A stretch of DNA of 64,000 nucleotides from Rickettsia akari str. Hartford (GCF_000018205.1 NC_009881.1:868001-932000), one strand, 5' to 3'; numbered from the stretch's first letter, positions 40,743-51,449 are shown. Program-made: numbers and translations. The notes: generated by a model not told the origin, from the letters alone.

Positions 40743-40976
40743 TTATTCCCCATTTACTACTATCCACGTTTTGGTTTTTGAGATAGGACGACTTTCAATT
40801 ATACTAACTTTATCTCCTTCTTGATATTTATTTTCTGAATCATGAGCAGCATATTTTTTAGATACTTTCACGAATTTTTTATAAATAGGATGCTTAAACT
40901 TTCTTTCTACTTTTACTGTAACAGTCTTATCAGCTTTTGAACTTATAACCACGCCTTGTAACACTCTTCTCGGCAT
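40743..40976 (-). CDS. rpsQ: 30S ribosomal protein S17
   Basis: 77 residues from ATG 40976; a GAGGA ribosome site (the last codons of rpmC) lies eight bases upstream. The in-frame ATG at 40991 would overlap rpmC further. OB-fold protein with [17 protein letters not shown] and the end [14 protein letters not shown]. Tightly coupled to rpmC. Confidence 0.94.
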   Translation of the reverse strand: MPRRVLQGVVISSKADKTVTVKVERKFKHPIYKKFVKVSKKYAAHDSENKYQEGDKVSIIESRPISKTKTWIVVNGE

Positions 40977-40977
40977 T

Positions 40978-41193
40978 TTAATATTCCTCACTATTAGATC
41001 TTTTTGTTAATTCAGTTTTAATACGTGCTATAGACTTTTTTACTAACGAAAACCTACTAGTATTTTTTAACTCACCTAAAGCTTGTTGAAATCTTAAATT
41101 AAACAATTCTTTTTTTAAAAGATTAAGGTTTTTATACAACTCTTCTATTGTGTCAGTAGACAACTTACTTCTTAATAATTTTAAATCATTCAT
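40978..41193 (-). CDS. rpmC: 50S ribosomal protein L29
   Basis: 71 residues, two long helices: [19 protein letters not shown] and the family signature [22 protein letters not shown]. Lies at the tunnel exit and helps dock trigger factor and SRP. Its start overlaps the end of rplP by eight bases. Confidence 0.94.
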   Translation of the reverse strand: MNDLKLLRSKLSTDTIEELYKNLNLLKKELFNLRFQQALGELKNTSRFSLVKKSIARIKTELTKRSNSEEY

Positions 41194-41596
41194 AACGTCT
41201 CACTATCCTTGTTCTAACAGGTAATTTTGCACTTGCAAGCTCCAAAGCTCTAAGTGCAATATTTTCTTCTACCCCTTCAATTTCAAACATAATTTTCCCA
41301 GGCGAAACTCTAACTGCAAAAAATTCAGGAGAACCTTTACCTTTACCCATTCTTACTTCAGCAGGCTTCTTAGACACGGGAACATCTGGAAAAATGCGAA
41401 TCCATAATCTTCCTTGCCTTTTCATACATCTAGTAGCAGCTTTTCTCCCCGCTTCTATTTGTCTTGCGGTAACACGCCAACCATCTATAGATTTTAGACC
41501 AAATGACCCAAAAGCAAGCATCGTACCTGCTTTTGCTTTTGAAGCAACTCTACCTTTATGAGCTTTTCTAAACTTTTGTTTTTTCGGAGCTAACAT
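41186..41596 (-). CDS. rplP: 50S ribosomal protein L16
   Basis: 136 residues, full length. [16 protein letters not shown] start, [20 protein letters not shown] and [17 protein letters not shown], both family signatures; the last sits near the peptidyl transferase centre. Between rpsC and rpmC. Confidence 0.96.
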   Translation of the reverse strand: MLAPKKQKFRKAHKGRVASKAKAGTMLAFGSFGLKSIDGWRVTARQIEAGRKAATRCMKRQGRLWIRIFPDVPVSKKPAEVRMGKGKGSPEFFAVRVSPGKIMFEIEGVEENIALRALELASAKLPVRTRIVRRYE

Positions 41597-41610
41597 TTTA
41601 ATACTTAAAA

Positions 41611-42264
41611 TTAATTATATCTTTTATTTTCTGTATATTCACCTTTATAAATCCACACTTTAACCCCTATAACTCCATAAGTCGTTATAGCCTCAGCTGT
41701 TGAATAATCAATATCAGCTCTTAAAGTATGTAACGGCATTCTTCCTTCTATATACCACTCGGTTCTAGCAATTTCAGCACCTCCAAGTCGCCCTGAACAA
41801 CTAACTCTTATACCTTGTCCACCTTGCTTAAGTGAAGCCTGAATTGCCGTTTTCATAGCTTTTCTAAAAGAAACTCTTTTTTCAAGCTGTAATGCTATAG
41901 TTTGAGCTACTATAGCAGCATCTATATTAAACTTTCTAACTTCGTGAATATTTATATACACTTCTTTTAAAAAAGTCATTTTCTCAATAGCTTTTTTTAG
42001 CTTATCAATTTCACTACCATTTCTACCGATAATAATATTTGGTTTCTTGGCATTAATACTAATTATAATACTTTTATTAGAAGGACGTTCAATCAGAACT
42101 CTGCTAACTTGAGCTTGATTAAACCCCTTATTTATTAAATCCCTAATTTTTAGATCTTGTATAAAAAGAGTTTTATAATGTTTTTCTGCATATAATACGG
42201 AATCCCAACCTTTAATTAAAGTCGGTCCCACTCTAAAACCATGTGCACAAACTTTCTGCCCCAT
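41611..42264 (-). CDS. rpsC: 30S ribosomal protein S3
   Basis: 217 residues. [26 protein letters not shown] start (a variant of the common G-R-G-I-KDW), KH domain with [14 protein letters not shown] near residue 68, and the C-terminal [18 protein letters not shown]. Sits at the mRNA entry channel. Begins one base after rplV. Confidence 0.95.
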   Translation of the reverse strand: MGQKVCAHGFRVGPTLIKGWDSVLYAEKHYKTLFIQDLKIRDLINKGFNQAQVSRVLIERPSNKSIIISINAKKPNIIIGRNGSEIDKLKKAIEKMTFLKEVYINIHEVRKFNIDAAIVAQTIALQLEKRVSFRKAMKTAIQASLKQGGQGIRVSCSGRLGGAEIARTEWYIEGRMPLHTLRADIDYSTAEAITTYGVIGVKVWIYKGEYTENKRYN

Positions 42265-42265
42265 T

Positions 42266-42625
42266 TTAATTATCCTCTTTTTCTGTAACAGTTATGTAAA
42301 GATTACTAAAAAACTTATTTATTCTAGTTGCTCTGCCTTTTGCTCTTGGCATAACTCTTTTCATTACTAAAGCCTTACCTACAGTCGCTTTAGTAATAAC
42401 CAATCTATCTATATCTAGACCTAAATTATTTTCAGCATTTGCAACAGCAGATTGTAAACAACCTTTTACAACTTTTGCAATTCTTTTAGAAGAAAAAGTT
42501 AATTGTACCAACGCTTCAGATACTTTCATATTTCTAATAAAGGCTGCAACTAAATTTAGCTTCCTTGGACTCACTCTAACAGATTTAGCCTTTGCCGTAG
42601 CAAAATTTTTATTTTCCTGTACCAT
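42266..42625 (-). CDS. rplV: 50S ribosomal protein L22
   Basis: 119 residues. [20 protein letters not shown] near the start and the tunnel beta-hairpin region [16 protein letters not shown] (short form PRAKGRA). Lines the peptide exit tunnel. Between rpsS and rpsC. Confidence 0.95.
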   Translation of the reverse strand: MVQENKNFATAKAKSVRVSPRKLNLVAAFIRNMKVSEALVQLTFSSKRIAKVVKGCLQSAVANAENNLGLDIDRLVITKATVGKALVMKRVMPRAKGRATRINKFFSNLYITVTEKEDN

Positions 42626-42633
42626 ATAAATCT

Positions 42634-42912
42634 TTACTTTCTTTTGACTTTTTTATCTGCTCCATGACCGTAAAATGTTCTAGTAGGAGCAAAATCACCT
42701 AATTTTTTTCCAACCATTTCTTCATTTACAGAAACCGGAACAAATTTATTCCCATTATGAACAGAAAAGGTAAACCCTACAAAAATAGGCAAAATTGTTG
42801 ATCTTCTAGACCAAGTTTTAATCATTTCAGATTTACCTGATTCCATTAATTTTTGAACTTTCTTTATTAAATAACCGTCTACAAAAGGCCCTTTCCATAT
42901 TGAACGTGCCAT
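42634..42912 (-). CDS. rpsS: 30S ribosomal protein S19
   Basis: 92 residues, normal. [19 protein letters not shown] start, [22 protein letters not shown] centre and the end [18 protein letters not shown], all typical. Head protein that contacts S13 and A-site tRNA. Confidence 0.96.
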   Translation of the reverse strand: MARSIWKGPFVDGYLIKKVQKLMESGKSEMIKTWSRRSTILPIFVGFTFSVHNGNKFVPVSVNEEMVGKKLGDFAPTRTFYGHGADKKVKRK

Positions 42913-42936
42913 ACCAATACCTAATTAATTTAAAAT

Positions 42937-43758
42937 CTATTTTCTTTTCTTTACGATAAATTTTGAAGTACGTTTATTTTTACGTGTCTTCTTACCCTTT
43001 GTTGGGAATCCCCAAGGAGTAACAGGATGACGCCCTCCTGAAGTTTTACCTTCACCACCGCCATGAGGATGATCTACAGGATTCATTGCTACACCTCTAA
43101 CATGTGGTCTCCAACCGAGCCATCTATTTCTACCTGCTTTGCCTAAATTAATATTTTTGCGATCCGGGTTAGATATACTACCTATAGTAGCTTTACAATC
43201 TAAAGGTACTAACCTAAATTCACCTGATCTTAATTTAATCTGAGCATACCCTGAATCTTTACCAACTAGATCTACTGAAGTACCTGCAGACCTTGCAATT
43301 TGACCACCCTTACCTACTTTCATTTCAACATTATGTAAAGTAGTACCGACAGGGATGAATTTTAAAGGTAAACAATTTCCTATTTTTATATCAGCATCTT
43401 GACTTGACATTACTCTATCACCTACAGATAACTTTTGCGGTGCTAGAATATAAGAATATTCCCCGTCTTCATATTTTATTAAAGCAATAAAAGCAGTTCT
43501 ATTGGGGTCATACTCTATTCTTTCAACAACAGCAGAAATATCTATTTTATTTCTTTTAAAATCAATAATACGATATAATTTTTTGTGTCCTCCACCCCTG
43601 TGCCAAGAAGTAATTCTCCCTTGATTATTCCGTCCACCGGTTTTAGATATACCTTTGGTCAAAGATTTTAAAGGTCTGCCTTTCCATAAACTAGTTCTAT
43701 CAACTTGAACTAACTCTCTAAGAGAAGGAGTAATTGGATTAAAGTTTCTTAAAGCCAT
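42937..43758 (-). CDS. rplB: 50S ribosomal protein L2
   Basis: 273 residues, normal. [19 protein letters not shown] in the N-domain and the signature [20 protein letters not shown] near residue 225, whose His is implicated in peptidyl transferase function. Starts directly after the rplW stop. Confidence 0.96.
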   Translation of the reverse strand: MALRNFNPITPSLRELVQVDRTSLWKGRPLKSLTKGISKTGGRNNQGRITSWHRGGGHKKLYRIIDFKRNKIDISAVVERIEYDPNRTAFIALIKYEDGEYSYILAPQKLSVGDRVMSSQDADIKIGNCLPLKFIPVGTTLHNVEMKVGKGGQIARSAGTSVDLVGKDSGYAQIKLRSGEFRLVPLDCKATIGSISNPDRKNINLGKAGRNRWLGWRPHVRGVAMNPVDHPHGGGEGKTSGGRHPVTPWGFPTKGKKTRKNKRTSKFIVKKRK

Positions 43759-44055
43759 TTATTTAATTCCTCCGGCAAAATCGATATTATGGTCTTTTTC
43801 TAATGTGACAATAGCTTTCTTTCTATTAATTTGAGTCCCTGTAATTCCTTTAAATGTTTTCTTCTTACCTTTAACGTTTAAAATATTCACTTTTTTTACT
43901 TTTACTTTAAATATTTCTTCTATAGCCTTTTTAACGGTAAGTTTTTTAGCAAATTTATCTACATAAAAAGCGTATTTATTCTGTTCCGAAATGTTAGTAG
44001 TTTTTTCTGTAATAATAGGTTTTCTAATTAAATCGTAGTACTTATAAGAACTCAT
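43759..44055 (-). CDS. rplW: 50S ribosomal protein L23
   Basis: 98 residues. YDLIRKPIITEKTTNISEQN, YAFYVDKFAKKLTVKKAIEE and VKKVNILNVKGKKKTFKG fit the family. Docking site for trigger factor and SRP at the tunnel exit. Its start overlaps the rplD stop by four bases (ATGA), so the two are translationally coupled. Confidence 0.95.
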   Translation of the reverse strand: MSSYKYYDLIRKPIITEKTTNISEQNKYAFYVDKFAKKLTVKKAIEEIFKVKVKKVNILNVKGKKKTFKGITGTQINRKKAIVTLEKDHNIDFAGGIK

Positions 44056-44675
44056 CTTAACCTCTCTTCTAAAACGCTCACTGCTTCTTGTGATAATAGG
44101 ACATATTCATATCGTATTATATCATAAACATTTGCTCCTATTTGTGGAACAATCGCAGTATTATAAATATTTTTTGCAGCTAAAGAAAAATTAGTATCTA
44201 CTTCATTTCCATCTATTACAAAAAAACTTTTCCCTTGGAATTTGCTTAATATATTTACAAGAGCAGACGTTTTAGGCTGATCTAGCTTTAAAGAATCGAT
44301 TACTAATAATCTCCCTTCAGCGAATTTCTCAGATAAAGCATGAATTAAACCAAGTTTTCGTACTTTTTTAGGTAATTTTGTTACATGACTACGCACTCTA
44401 GGTCCGTGAGCTACACCACCACCACGCATCTGTACGGATCTAAGGGAGCCTTGTCTTGCATTACCCGTACCTTTTTGCTTAAAAGGTTTTTTTGTGGTTC
44501 CTGATACTTCTGATACTGTTTTAGTTTTGTGATTACCGGACATTGCTTTAGCTCTCTGCCAATCAATAACCTGTTTTATTACATCATCTCTGATAAATTC
44601 AACAGCAAATATATCTTCATTTAAGCTAATCTCACCAACTTCTTCATTAGCAAGACTTAATATTTTAGTTTTCAT
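44052..44675 (-). CDS. rplD: 50S ribosomal protein L4
   Basis: 207 residues. Central conserved loop KKPFKQKGTGNARQGSLRS followed by RGGGVAHGPRVRSH, which lines the exit tunnel. In E. coli L4 also represses the S10 operon. The 276 bases before its start (44676-44951), normally almost no gap, contain a dispersed repeat. Confidence 0.95.
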   Translation of the reverse strand: MKTKILSLANEEVGEISLNEDIFAVEFIRDDVIKQVIDWQRAKAMSGNHKTKTVSEVSGTTKKPFKQKGTGNARQGSLRSVQMRGGGVAHGPRVRSHVTKLPKKVRKLGLIHALSEKFAEGRLLVIDSLKLDQPKTSALVNILSKFQGKSFFVIDGNEVDTNFSLAAKNIYNTAIVPQIGANVYDIIRYEYVLLSQEAVSVLEERLR

Positions 44676-44774
44676 CTTTATTTAACCTTATACAGTCTTA
44701 TATAAAACTTTTATATAAATAATATTGCATGATGCTTTGTTAATTTGATAATCTTTAACCTCAACAAACATGTC

Positions 44775-44943
44775 TAAGAGGTGATCAATAAACAAATTTT
44801 AACCGATAATTTAATTCTTTGTTGCTGTAAATCATACGATTTTTTTTGAAATATGCATAATACTCCTACAAAAATCTTATCAATTTTTTCTAAAAAAAAA
44901 CTCTTTAACTATTTAATTAAAATTCATTTACTGATAACCTCTA
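44775..44943. repeat. dispersed MITE-like repeat, copy A (between rplC and rplD)
   Basis: 169 bp bounded by inverted TAAGAGGT and ACCTCTAA. Its interior (AAATTTTAACCGATAATTTA, ATTTTTTTTGAAATATG, CAAAAATCTTATCAATTTTT, ATTAAAATTCATTTACTGAT) is shared with copy B at 57746-57912 over the full length with scattered differences, and the centre with copy C at 51287-51367 on the other strand. It has no coding capacity. Confidence 0.75.
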
Positions 44944-44951
44944 AATATCTA

Positions 44952-45599
44952 TTATACAGTTATTGAATTCTTCTTTACTGCATCTTTTATTGAAAGATAC
45001 GAATTTTTGTGACCAGGTATACTACCCCGAATCATAATAAGCTTACGCTCTCTATCAACGGCAAATATTTTCAAATTTTGAATAGTAACTTGGTTACATC
45101 CCATATGACCAGCCATTTTTTTGCCTTTAAAAACCTTTCCCGGATCTTGTCTTTGCCCTGTAGAACCATGCGAACGATGGGATATAGAAACACCGTGAGA
45201 GGCTTCAAGACCTCTAAAATTATGTCTTTTCATACTACCGGCAAACCCTTTACCAATAGTAGTTGCCGTTATATCCACAAATTGTCCGGCCATAAAATGG
45301 TCTACTTCTAGATTTGCTGCTATATCAATAAAATTCCCTTCAGAAATTCTAAATTCTTTTAATTTAGTTTTAGGAGATATTTTAGCATTAGCAAAAACTT
45401 GCTTCATAGGCTTGGTTACTCTAGATATTTTTTTATCTTTTATACCTATAACCAAAGCATTATATCCATGCTTTTCTAGAGTTTTATGCCCTACCACTTG
45501 ACAATCATCAACTTTTACTAACGTCAAAGGAATTCTTTCTCCTTTATCATTAAAAACACTAGTCATTCCAATTTTTTGAGCAATTATACCGGTTCTCAT
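44952..45599 (-). CDS. rplC: 50S ribosomal protein L3
   Basis: 215 residues. [20 protein letters not shown] and SIGQ-like segment [20 protein letters not shown], the loop that reaches the peptidyl transferase centre. Early assembly protein of the 50S subunit. Its start follows the rpsJ stop directly. Confidence 0.95.
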   Translation of the reverse strand: MRTGIIAQKIGMTSVFNDKGERIPLTLVKVDDCQVVGHKTLEKHGYNALVIGIKDKKISRVTKPMKQVFANAKISPKTKLKEFRISEGNFIDIAANLEVDHFMAGQFVDITATTIGKGFAGSMKRHNFRGLEASHGVSISHRSHGSTGQRQDPGKVFKGKKMAGHMGCNQVTIQNLKIFAVDRERKLIMIRGSIPGHKNSYLSIKDAVKKNSITV

Positions 45600-45917
45600 T
45601 TATTCCCCACTCTCTAATTCAATCACTACATCAACACCTGCTGCTAAATCAACTTTACTTAAAGCATCAACAACCGCCGGATTTGGATCATCTATAACTA
45701 ATAATCTTTTATGCTTTCTAATTTCAAATTGCTCTCTTGACTTTTTATGTACATGAGGAGACCTATTTACGGTAAATCTTTCAATTTTTCTAGGTAAAGG
45801 AATAGGACCATTAATACTCGCAAACGTTCTTTTAACAGCACTAACTATCTCTTTTGTAGCTTGATCAAGACTATGGTGATCAAATGATTTTAAACGAATT
45901 TTGATTTTATTTTTCAT
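45600..45917 (-). CDS. rpsJ: 30S ribosomal protein S10
   Basis: 105 residues. [39 protein letters not shown] and the end ADVVIELE-like segment (GVDVVIELE). Also known in transcription antitermination as NusE. First gene of the long ribosomal operon; 95 bases separate it from tuf, and a hairpin lies in that gap. Confidence 0.95.
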   Translation of the reverse strand: MKNKIKIRLKSFDHHSLDQATKEIVSAVKRTFASINGPIPLPRKIERFTVNRSPHVHKKSREQFEIRKHKRLLVIDDPNPAVVDALSKVDLAAGVDVVIELESGE

Positions 45918-45968
45918 TCAGTAAACCTAATATTTAAACAGCCAGATGTGTTGCAGACATCTTAAAAT

Positions 45969-46004
45969 ATAAATACCCATTATTAAAAAATAATAGGTAT
46001 TTAT
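45969..46004 (-). terminator. hairpin after tuf (terminator or attenuator)
   Basis: AAATACC(C)ATTATT and AATAATAGGTATTT pair around an A-rich loop; a short T-rich stretch follows on the minus strand. It lies within 10 bases of the tuf stop and before rpsJ, so it may reduce read-through from tuf into the S10 operon. Confidence 0.6.
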
Positions 46005-46012
46005 AAAATAAA

Positions 46013-47200
46013 TTAATTATTTATTTTAGTTACTACGCCGGCACCCACTGTTTTACCACCTTCACGTATAGAGAATTTTGACCCTTGCTGCATAGCAATT
46101 GGTTTAATTAATTCCACTGTAAAAGTAGTAGCATTATCTCCAGGCATCACCATCTGCTTATCAGCAGGCAATTTTATTGTACCGGTAACGTCTGTCGTTC
46201 TAAAATAAAACTGCGGACGATAGTCATTAGTAAATGGTGTATGACGTCCACCTTCTTCTTTACTAAGCACATATACTTCAGCTTCAAACTGATCATGCGG
46301 TTTTATGCTACCAGGTTTTGCGAGAACTTGTCCTCTTTCAACTTCTTCCCTTTTTGTACCACGTAGTAATATACCGACATTATCTCCGGCTTGTCCTTCA
46401 TCAAGTAATTTCCTGAACATTTCTACACCGGTACAGGTAGTTTTTTGTGTCTCTTTTAAACCGACTATTTCAACTTCCTCACCTACCTTAATTATTCCTG
46501 ACTCTACTCTACCAGTTACAACAGTACCTCTTCCTGAAATCGAGAATACATCTTCTATCGGCATTAAGAAGGGTTTATCAGTAGCTCTTACGGGATGCGG
46601 TATATAATTATCTACTGCATCCATTAACTCATTAATAGCTTTTTCACCTTCAGGCTTTCCTGCTAAGGCCTGAAGCGCAGAACCTTTAATAATAGGTACT
46701 TCATAAGCCGGAAAACCGTATTGTAATAATAAGTCCCTTACTTCCATCTCTACTAATTCTAATAGAGCAGGATCATCCACCACATCTACTTTATTTAAGA
46801 ATACCACCATAGCAGGTACACCTACCTGTTTTGCTAGTAATATATGTTCTCTAGTTTGCAGCATTGGACCATCAGCAGCAGAAACTACTAATATTGCACC
46901 ATCCATCTGAGCGGCACCGGTTATCATGTTCTTTATATAGTCAGCGTGTCCCGGACAATCTACGTGTGCATAGTGTCTATTTTTAGTCTCATACTCTACG
47001 TGTGCGGTAGAAATAGTTATGCCTCTTTCTTTTTCTTCAGGAGCAGCGTCAATTTGATCATACGCTGTAGCTTTTGCTCCACCTGTCTTAGCAAGTACTG
47101 TAGTTATTGCTGCCGTTAAGGAAGTCTTACCGTGATCTACATGACCGATCGTACCTATATTAACGTGCGGTTTAGTTCGTTCAAATTTTGCTTTTGCCAT
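46013..47200 (-). CDS. tuf: elongation factor Tu
   Basis: 395 residues. GTPase that delivers aminoacyl-tRNA to the ribosome. G1 GHVDHGKT at 19-26, effector [13 protein letters not shown]3 DCPGHADY, G4 NKVD, and C-terminal [24 protein letters not shown] (short form [10 protein letters not shown]). Single copy in this window; no fusA next to it, consistent with rearranged Rickettsia str/S10 loci. Preceded by tRNA-Gly and tRNA-Tyr on the same strand. Confidence 0.97.
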   Translation of the reverse strand: MAKAKFERTKPHVNIGTIGHVDHGKTSLTAAITTVLAKTGGAKATAYDQIDAAPEEKERGITISTAHVEYETKNRHYAHVDCPGHADYIKNMITGAAQMDGAILVVSAADGPMLQTREHILLAKQVGVPAMVVFLNKVDVVDDPALLELVEMEVRDLLLQYGFPAYEVPIIKGSALQALAGKPEGEKAINELMDAVDNYIPHPVRATDKPFLMPIEDVFSISGRGTVVTGRVESGIIKVGEEVEIVGLKETQKTTCTGVEMFRKLLDEGQAGDNVGILLRGTKREEVERGQVLAKPGSIKPHDQFEAEVYVLSKEEGGRHTPFTNDYRPQFYFRTTDVTGTIKLPADKQMVMPGDNATTFTVELIKPIAMQQGSKFSIREGGKTVGAGVVTKINN

Positions 47201-47274
47201 ATTGTTACTCTCTACAATTTTTTAGGTTTAATACAAGTTAATTTTTTTCTAAATTTATTTATTACCACTATCTC

Positions 47275-47348
47275 TGGAGCGGGTGATGGGAATCGAACCC
47301 ACACAACCAGCTTGGAAGGCTAGGACTCTACCATTGAGCTACACCCGC
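47275..47348 (-). tRNA. tRNA-Gly (anticodon TCC)
   Basis: Acceptor GCGGGTG/CACCCGC, D arm GCTCAATGGTAGAG, anticodon loop CTTCCAA (TCC), T arm GTGGG TTCGATT CCCAT, encoded CCA. 74 bases upstream of tuf, the ancestral tRNA-tuf cluster order. Confidence 0.95.
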
Positions 47349-47510
47349 ATTGTGCCACTATTAATAAAACAATTCCAAAGCTATTTTGTTAACAGTCCTA
47401 TATCAATTTTATTCAGATTTACAAAATGTACACAATTGTGTTTTATTTATTAAATATATAGATGTGCAATCTTTTAAAATAAAATGACATGCTTCCCTGA
47501 ACCATTTAAG

Positions 47511-47596
47511 TGGTGGAGGGAGAAGGATTCGAACCTTCGAACGCTTACGCGGGCAGATTTACAGTCTGCTGCCATTGACCACTCGGCCACCCCTCC
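47511..47596 (-). tRNA. tRNA-Tyr (anticodon GTA)
   Basis: Class II tRNA of 86 bases with acceptor GGAGGGG/(C)CCTCC region, anticodon stem GCAGA/TCTGC with loop CTGTAAA (GTA), a long variable arm (CCGCGTAAGCG) and an encoded CCA. Begins the tRNA-Tyr, tRNA-Gly, tuf run. Confidence 0.95.
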
Positions 47597-47771
47597 TAAA
47601 GAACTTTACCGTATTAGATAGACTAATTCACTGTAAAATACAATACATATTATTATTAGGACTTAATAAAACTTCTTGCCGAATTATCAAACAAACAAAT
47701 GGCAGCTTGCACATTTATTTAGTTGTAACTTTCTATAATAAATAGTAATTTCTGTCAAGAACAAATTACTG

Positions 47772-48506
47772 ATGGTTTTCAATAAGATGCAAAATAAAAA
47801 ACTTGATTCTAAAAATTGTTATTATATGTATGGGAAACATCCTGTATTTTCTGCTCTAAATAATCCAAAACGTCAAATTGAAAATATTTTATGCACTAGG
47901 GAAATTTTGGATACAAACAAAAAATTAATAGGTACTAGATCTTATGAAATTGTTAATAACGATATTTTATCTAAATTACTTGGAAACCAAACACATCAAG
48001 GAATAGTTGCAAAAGTAAGACCAATTTTTTCTTACAATTTAGAGAACTTAGATATAAAAAACCAAAAATGTAAAATTGCGATTCTTGATCAAATAACAGA
48101 CACACAAAATATTGGCGCCATTATTCGTAGTGCCGCTGCTTTTGATATCAATGCTATAATATTACCTAAAGATAATTCTCCGAATGAAAGCGGAGGCATT
48201 GCTAAAGCGGCTTGTGGTACTTTAGAATTAATATCTATAATTAAAGTGACTAACTTACGCTCATGTATGAATTATCTTAAAAAACACGGCTTTTGGATTA
48301 TAGGTCTAACCGGTTCTGCACATGATTACTTTAGCGATAAATTAATTTCCGACAAAATGGCACTAGTATTTGGTTCAGAAGATAAAGGCATACGAAGATT
48401 AATCGAAGAAACATGTGATTATTTAGCTAAAATCCCTATTTCTAAGAGAGTTGAAAGTCTTAATGTATCAAATGCCGCTTCTATAATTTTTCATTCATTA
48501 CATTAA
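47772..48506 (+). CDS. SpoU-family RNA 2'-O-methyltransferase (RlmB/TrmH-like)
   Basis: 244 residues. N-terminal substrate-binding domain (YGKHPVFSALNNPKRQIENI; HQGIVAKV) and a SPOUT catalytic domain with motif 1 NIGAIIRSAAAF, motif 2 ALVFGSEDKGIRR and motif 3 IPISKRVESLNVSNAASI. In RlmB the target is a G in the 23S rRNA P loop. Annotations in Rickettsia usually say 23S or tRNA methyltransferase; the precise substrate is inferred. A second ATG at 47787 could be the true start. Divergent from tRNA-Tyr. Confidence 0.88.
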   Translation: MVFNKMQNKKLDSKNCYYMYGKHPVFSALNNPKRQIENILCTREILDTNKKLIGTRSYEIVNNDILSKLLGNQTHQGIVAKVRPIFSYNLENLDIKNQKCKIAILDQITDTQNIGAIIRSAAAFDINAIILPKDNSPNESGGIAKAACGTLELISIIKVTNLRSCMNYLKKHGFWIIGLTGSAHDYFSDKLISDKMALVFGSEDKGIRRLIEETCDYLAKIPISKRVESLNVSNAASIIFHSLH

Positions 48507-48726
48507 TAATATTTTTAAATCAAATATTGTTTTTATTTACTGCGATATAAGTATCTAGTCTACTAAAATTAAAGTCATAAATTTTTATTAATGTGATAGA
48601 AAAGTCATAAAAAGTGGAGCAAATGAACAAATTATCGAGAGTTTTGAAAAGCAATGAGACATATTTATAAATGCACTTACAGAAGAAGAGATAACAACAG
48701 CTATATTAAATAATTTTTTTGATCAA

Positions 48727-49056
48727 GTGATAAATAACCTCAAAAATGAAAGATTCATTAATGGTACTATATTTGATATATATCAAGGTAAAGCAGTAAC
48801 TACTAAACCTATATATTCCTATTACATCAAATCTTCTGAACCTAAATATAACGAACATTGGCAAAAATTTTATAGTTTTAATGTTAATTTTATGATAGAA
48901 AGCACATTAATATTTATCGCTAAGAATCTAAACAAAGCTTCTTTAACAGACAAATTATATTATAGCTTTGCTAAATTAGCCCAGCAATTAGACTTGAATG
49001 TAGCAAGTAATCATTTTATGAAAAAAGATAATTATATAACATTTAACAATTTATGA
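48727..49056 (+). CDS. hypothetical protein, upstream part interrupted
   Basis: 109 residues from GTG 48727, helix-rich, ending ATGA overlapping the fumC start (so coupled). The reading frame continues upstream in protein-like text (NEQIIESFEKQ, then TGA near 48660, then DIFINALTEEEITTAILNNFF), so the gene has probably lost its beginning through a TGA in place of a sense codon. No known domain recognised. It may be a decaying gene kept open next to fumC. Confidence 0.45.
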   Translation: MINNLKNERFINGTIFDIYQGKAVTTKPIYSYYIKSSEPKYNEHWQKFYSFNVNFMIESTLIFIAKNLNKASLTDKLYYSFAKLAQQLDLNVASNHFMKKDNYITFNNL

Positions 49057-50444
49057 AAAATTACAGAACCGAAAGCGATTCTTTTGGAGAAATTCAAATA
49101 GAAGAAAAATTTTATTGGGGAGCTCAAACTCAAAGATCTTTAGAAAATTTTAAAATAGGCAAACAAAAAATGCCTGAAATTTTAATTCGTGCTCTTGCTA
49201 TTTTAAAAAAATGTGCAGCACAGGTTAATTATGAGTTTGGTGATTTAGAAGCTAAAATAGCTACAAGTATCGATAAAGCTACAGATAGAATCTTAGAAGG
49301 CGAATTTGAGGATAATTTTCCTTTAGTAGTTTGGCAAACGGGTTCGGGTACGCAAACAAACATGAATATGAACGAGGTTATTGCATCTATTGCTAATGAA
49401 GAATTAACAAGCAAGAAAGGCGGCAAATCTCCAGTACATCCTAACGACCATGTTAATAAAGGACAATCATCCAACGACTCTTTTCCAACCGCTATGCATA
49501 TAGCAACCGTACTTGCAACTAAACAGCAACTTATACCGGCTTTGAATAATTTACTTACAGCTTTGCAAGACAAGTCAAAAGATTGGGGTAAAATCATAAA
49601 AATAGGACGCACCCACTTGCAGGACGCAACTCCTTTAACTCTTAAACAGGAATTCTCCGGATATATTACACAAATAGAGTATGCTTTAGAACGCATAGGA
49701 GATGCACTAAAAAAAGTTTATCTACTTGCTCAAGGTGGAACGGCAGTCGGCACAGGTATTAACTCAAAAATAGGCTTTGATATCAGATTTGCTGAGAAAG
49801 TGGCAGAGTTTACTAAACAACCCTTCAAGACGGCTCCTAATAAATTTGAAAGTCTAGCTGCCCACGACGCACTAGTAGAATTTTCAGGAACTCTTAATAC
49901 TATAGCAGTTAGCTTAATGAAAATAGCACATGATATAAGGTTACTCGGGTCAGGTCCAAGATGCGGTCTTGGTGAGCTGCATTTACCAGAAAACGAACCC
50001 GGTTCTTCGATTATGCCCGGTAAAGTAAACCCTACCCAAGTCGAAGCTTTAACAATGGTGTGCAGTCAGGTGATGGGAAATCATGTTACGGTTACTATTG
50101 CCGGCTCTAACGGACATCTTGAACTTAACGTATTTAAACCTGTAATAATATACAATATCCTACAATCTATAGAGCTGTTATCCGATAGCGTAAATAGCTT
50201 TGTTACTCACTGTGTTAAGGGCTTAGAACCTAATATAGCACGCATTAATGATTTACGTGATAAATCGCTAATGCTTGTTACGGCTCTTAATCCGCATATC
50301 GGCTATGATAACGCCGCAAAAATTGCTAAAGAAGCTCATAAGCATGGTATTACTCTAAAAGAAGCAGCTAAAAAACTCAATCTTTTATCGGAAGAAGATT
50401 TCGATAAAATAGTAGTGCCTGTAAAAATGGTTGGACAACCTTAG
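49053..50444 (+). CDS. fumC: fumarate hydratase class II
   Basis: 463 residues, normal. Reversible hydration of fumarate to malate in the TCA cycle; oxygen-stable, iron-free homotetramer. Conserved [17 protein letters not shown] near residue 95, [13 protein letters not shown], and the superfamily signature [13 protein letters not shown] near residue 318. ATG overlaps the upstream hypothetical gene by four bases. Confidence 0.96.
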   Translation: MKNYRTESDSFGEIQIEEKFYWGAQTQRSLENFKIGKQKMPEILIRALAILKKCAAQVNYEFGDLEAKIATSIDKATDRILEGEFEDNFPLVVWQTGSGTQTNMNMNEVIASIANEELTSKKGGKSPVHPNDHVNKGQSSNDSFPTAMHIATVLATKQQLIPALNNLLTALQDKSKDWGKIIKIGRTHLQDATPLTLKQEFSGYITQIEYALERIGDALKKVYLLAQGGTAVGTGINSKIGFDIRFAEKVAEFTKQPFKTAPNKFESLAAHDALVEFSGTLNTIAVSLMKIAHDIRLLGSGPRCGLGELHLPENEPGSSIMPGKVNPTQVEALTMVCSQVMGNHVTVTIAGSNGHLELNVFKPVIIYNILQSIELLSDSVNSFVTHCVKGLEPNIARINDLRDKSLMLVTALNPHIGYDNAAKIAKEAHKHGITLKEAAKKLNLLSEEDFDKIVVPVKMVGQP

Positions 50445-50541
50445 GTTTGGTGCTAAAATATAAATTTTGACTATTAATATTACTGCACAAAATCTTATAA
50501 ATATGCTAGTATTAAATTAGTTTATTTATTGTATTGCCTGT

Positions 50542-50790
50542 GTGAAACAAAATTTATCTAATCAAATTAACCTAATAGAAGCAAAAACTCGTTTTTCCGA
50601 TCTAATACAGCGTGTACAAGACGGCGAACAAATTGCTATTTGTAAGCATAATACGCCGGTTACAACAATTATACCTATAACTCTAAAACCTAAAATAGAT
50701 AATATAGTAGAACAAATAAGAGAATTCAGCAAAGGTAATACATTGGTTCCTTATACTATTAAAGAGCTTCGAGATGAAGGTAGAAGATGA
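50542..50790 (+). CDS. Phd/YefM-family antitoxin
   Basis: 82 residues from a GTG start. N-terminal Phd fold: INLIEAKTRFSDLIQRVQDGEQIAICKHN-type motif (visible as EAKTRFSDLIQRV and GEQIAICKHNTPV), then an acidic/basic tail for toxin binding. It would repress its own promoter and neutralise the toxin. The stop overlaps the toxin ATG (ATGA), the usual coupling, but the toxin that follows is broken, so this antitoxin is an orphan. Confidence 0.8.
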   Translation: MKQNLSNQINLIEAKTRFSDLIQRVQDGEQIAICKHNTPVTTIIPITLKPKIDNIVEQIREFSKGNTLVPYTIKELRDEGRR

Positions 50791-51262
50791 GTTCTAAACC
50801 ATTTATAGCCGATTACTCCATAACTCTGCTGCATGGTTCTTTAATGATGAACGTGATGACTATTCTGACTTTACATTAAATTATTGTTATAAATTTAGAG
50901 CAGTAGTACCATTTCTTTGGAAATTTGAATTATTAAAACTATAGATTTTTTAAACTCCTTAGCAATCAATATATCAAATTTTGATTTTCCTAAGTAACTA
51001 ATACAATATTAATAGCAGCAAAACGTGCTAGAATAACTTCAGAAACATGTACGCAATTATGAATACTGCAAGAACCAATAATCTTACTTCATACTATGCA
51101 ACTTATTTGTTAACTGCCATGCATGCAGTGCTCCCTGTGGCTACTAATGATAAAGCATTAATCAAAGCGTGTCATAATAACGGCGTCCCACTATTAAAAG
51201 AAAATCATCCGCATTTTTTATACAATACTGTGGGAATTTTAAGGCTTTGTGAAAAAATTTAA
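50787..51262 (+). pseudogene. PIN-domain VapC toxin remnant
   Basis: From ATG 50787 the first frame gives SSKPFIADYSIT and ends early. A shifted frame continues AAWFFNDERDDYSDFTLN and AVVPFLWKFEL; after damaged sequence (several stops near 51000) the frame from 51047 gives NNLTSYYATYLLTAMHAVLP, VATNDKALIKAC and VPLLK. That is VapC order, with the second acidic-site Asp in LTSYDA changed to Tyr. The toxin is dead by frameshift, stops and active-site loss. Confidence 0.8.
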
Positions 51263-51286
51263 TTTTTTATATTGTGAGATATTTTT

Positions 51287-51367
51287 GAGCAAAAATTAAT
51301 AAGATTTTTGCAGCAAATAGCTACTCCTATTTCAAAAAAAATCTCATAATTTGCAGCTAAAAAGAAC
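51287..51367. repeat. dispersed MITE-like repeat, partial copy C (inverted)
   Basis: GAGCAAAAATTAATAAGATT, TTTGCAGCAAATAG, CCTATTTCAAAAAAAATCTC and TTTGCAGCTAAAAAGAA match the reverse complement of the centre of copy B (57746-57912) with scattered changes. It lies between the toxin remnant and ftsZ. Confidence 0.65.
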
Positions 51368-51449
51368 AAAATATATTAATTAAATTTTTCTTCACACAGC
51401 CTTAATCTTTTATTATACTTGAACATAATTATATAAATAAAAGATTATC

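Noticed and set aside
45918..46012. Possible separate S10-operon promoter between tuf and rpsJ
   Set aside because: No convincing -35/-10 pair could be placed by eye, although the hairpin suggests one may be needed.
49229..49696. 155-codon minus-strand ORF inside fumC
   Set aside because: Antisense shadow of a highly conserved gene; no independent support.
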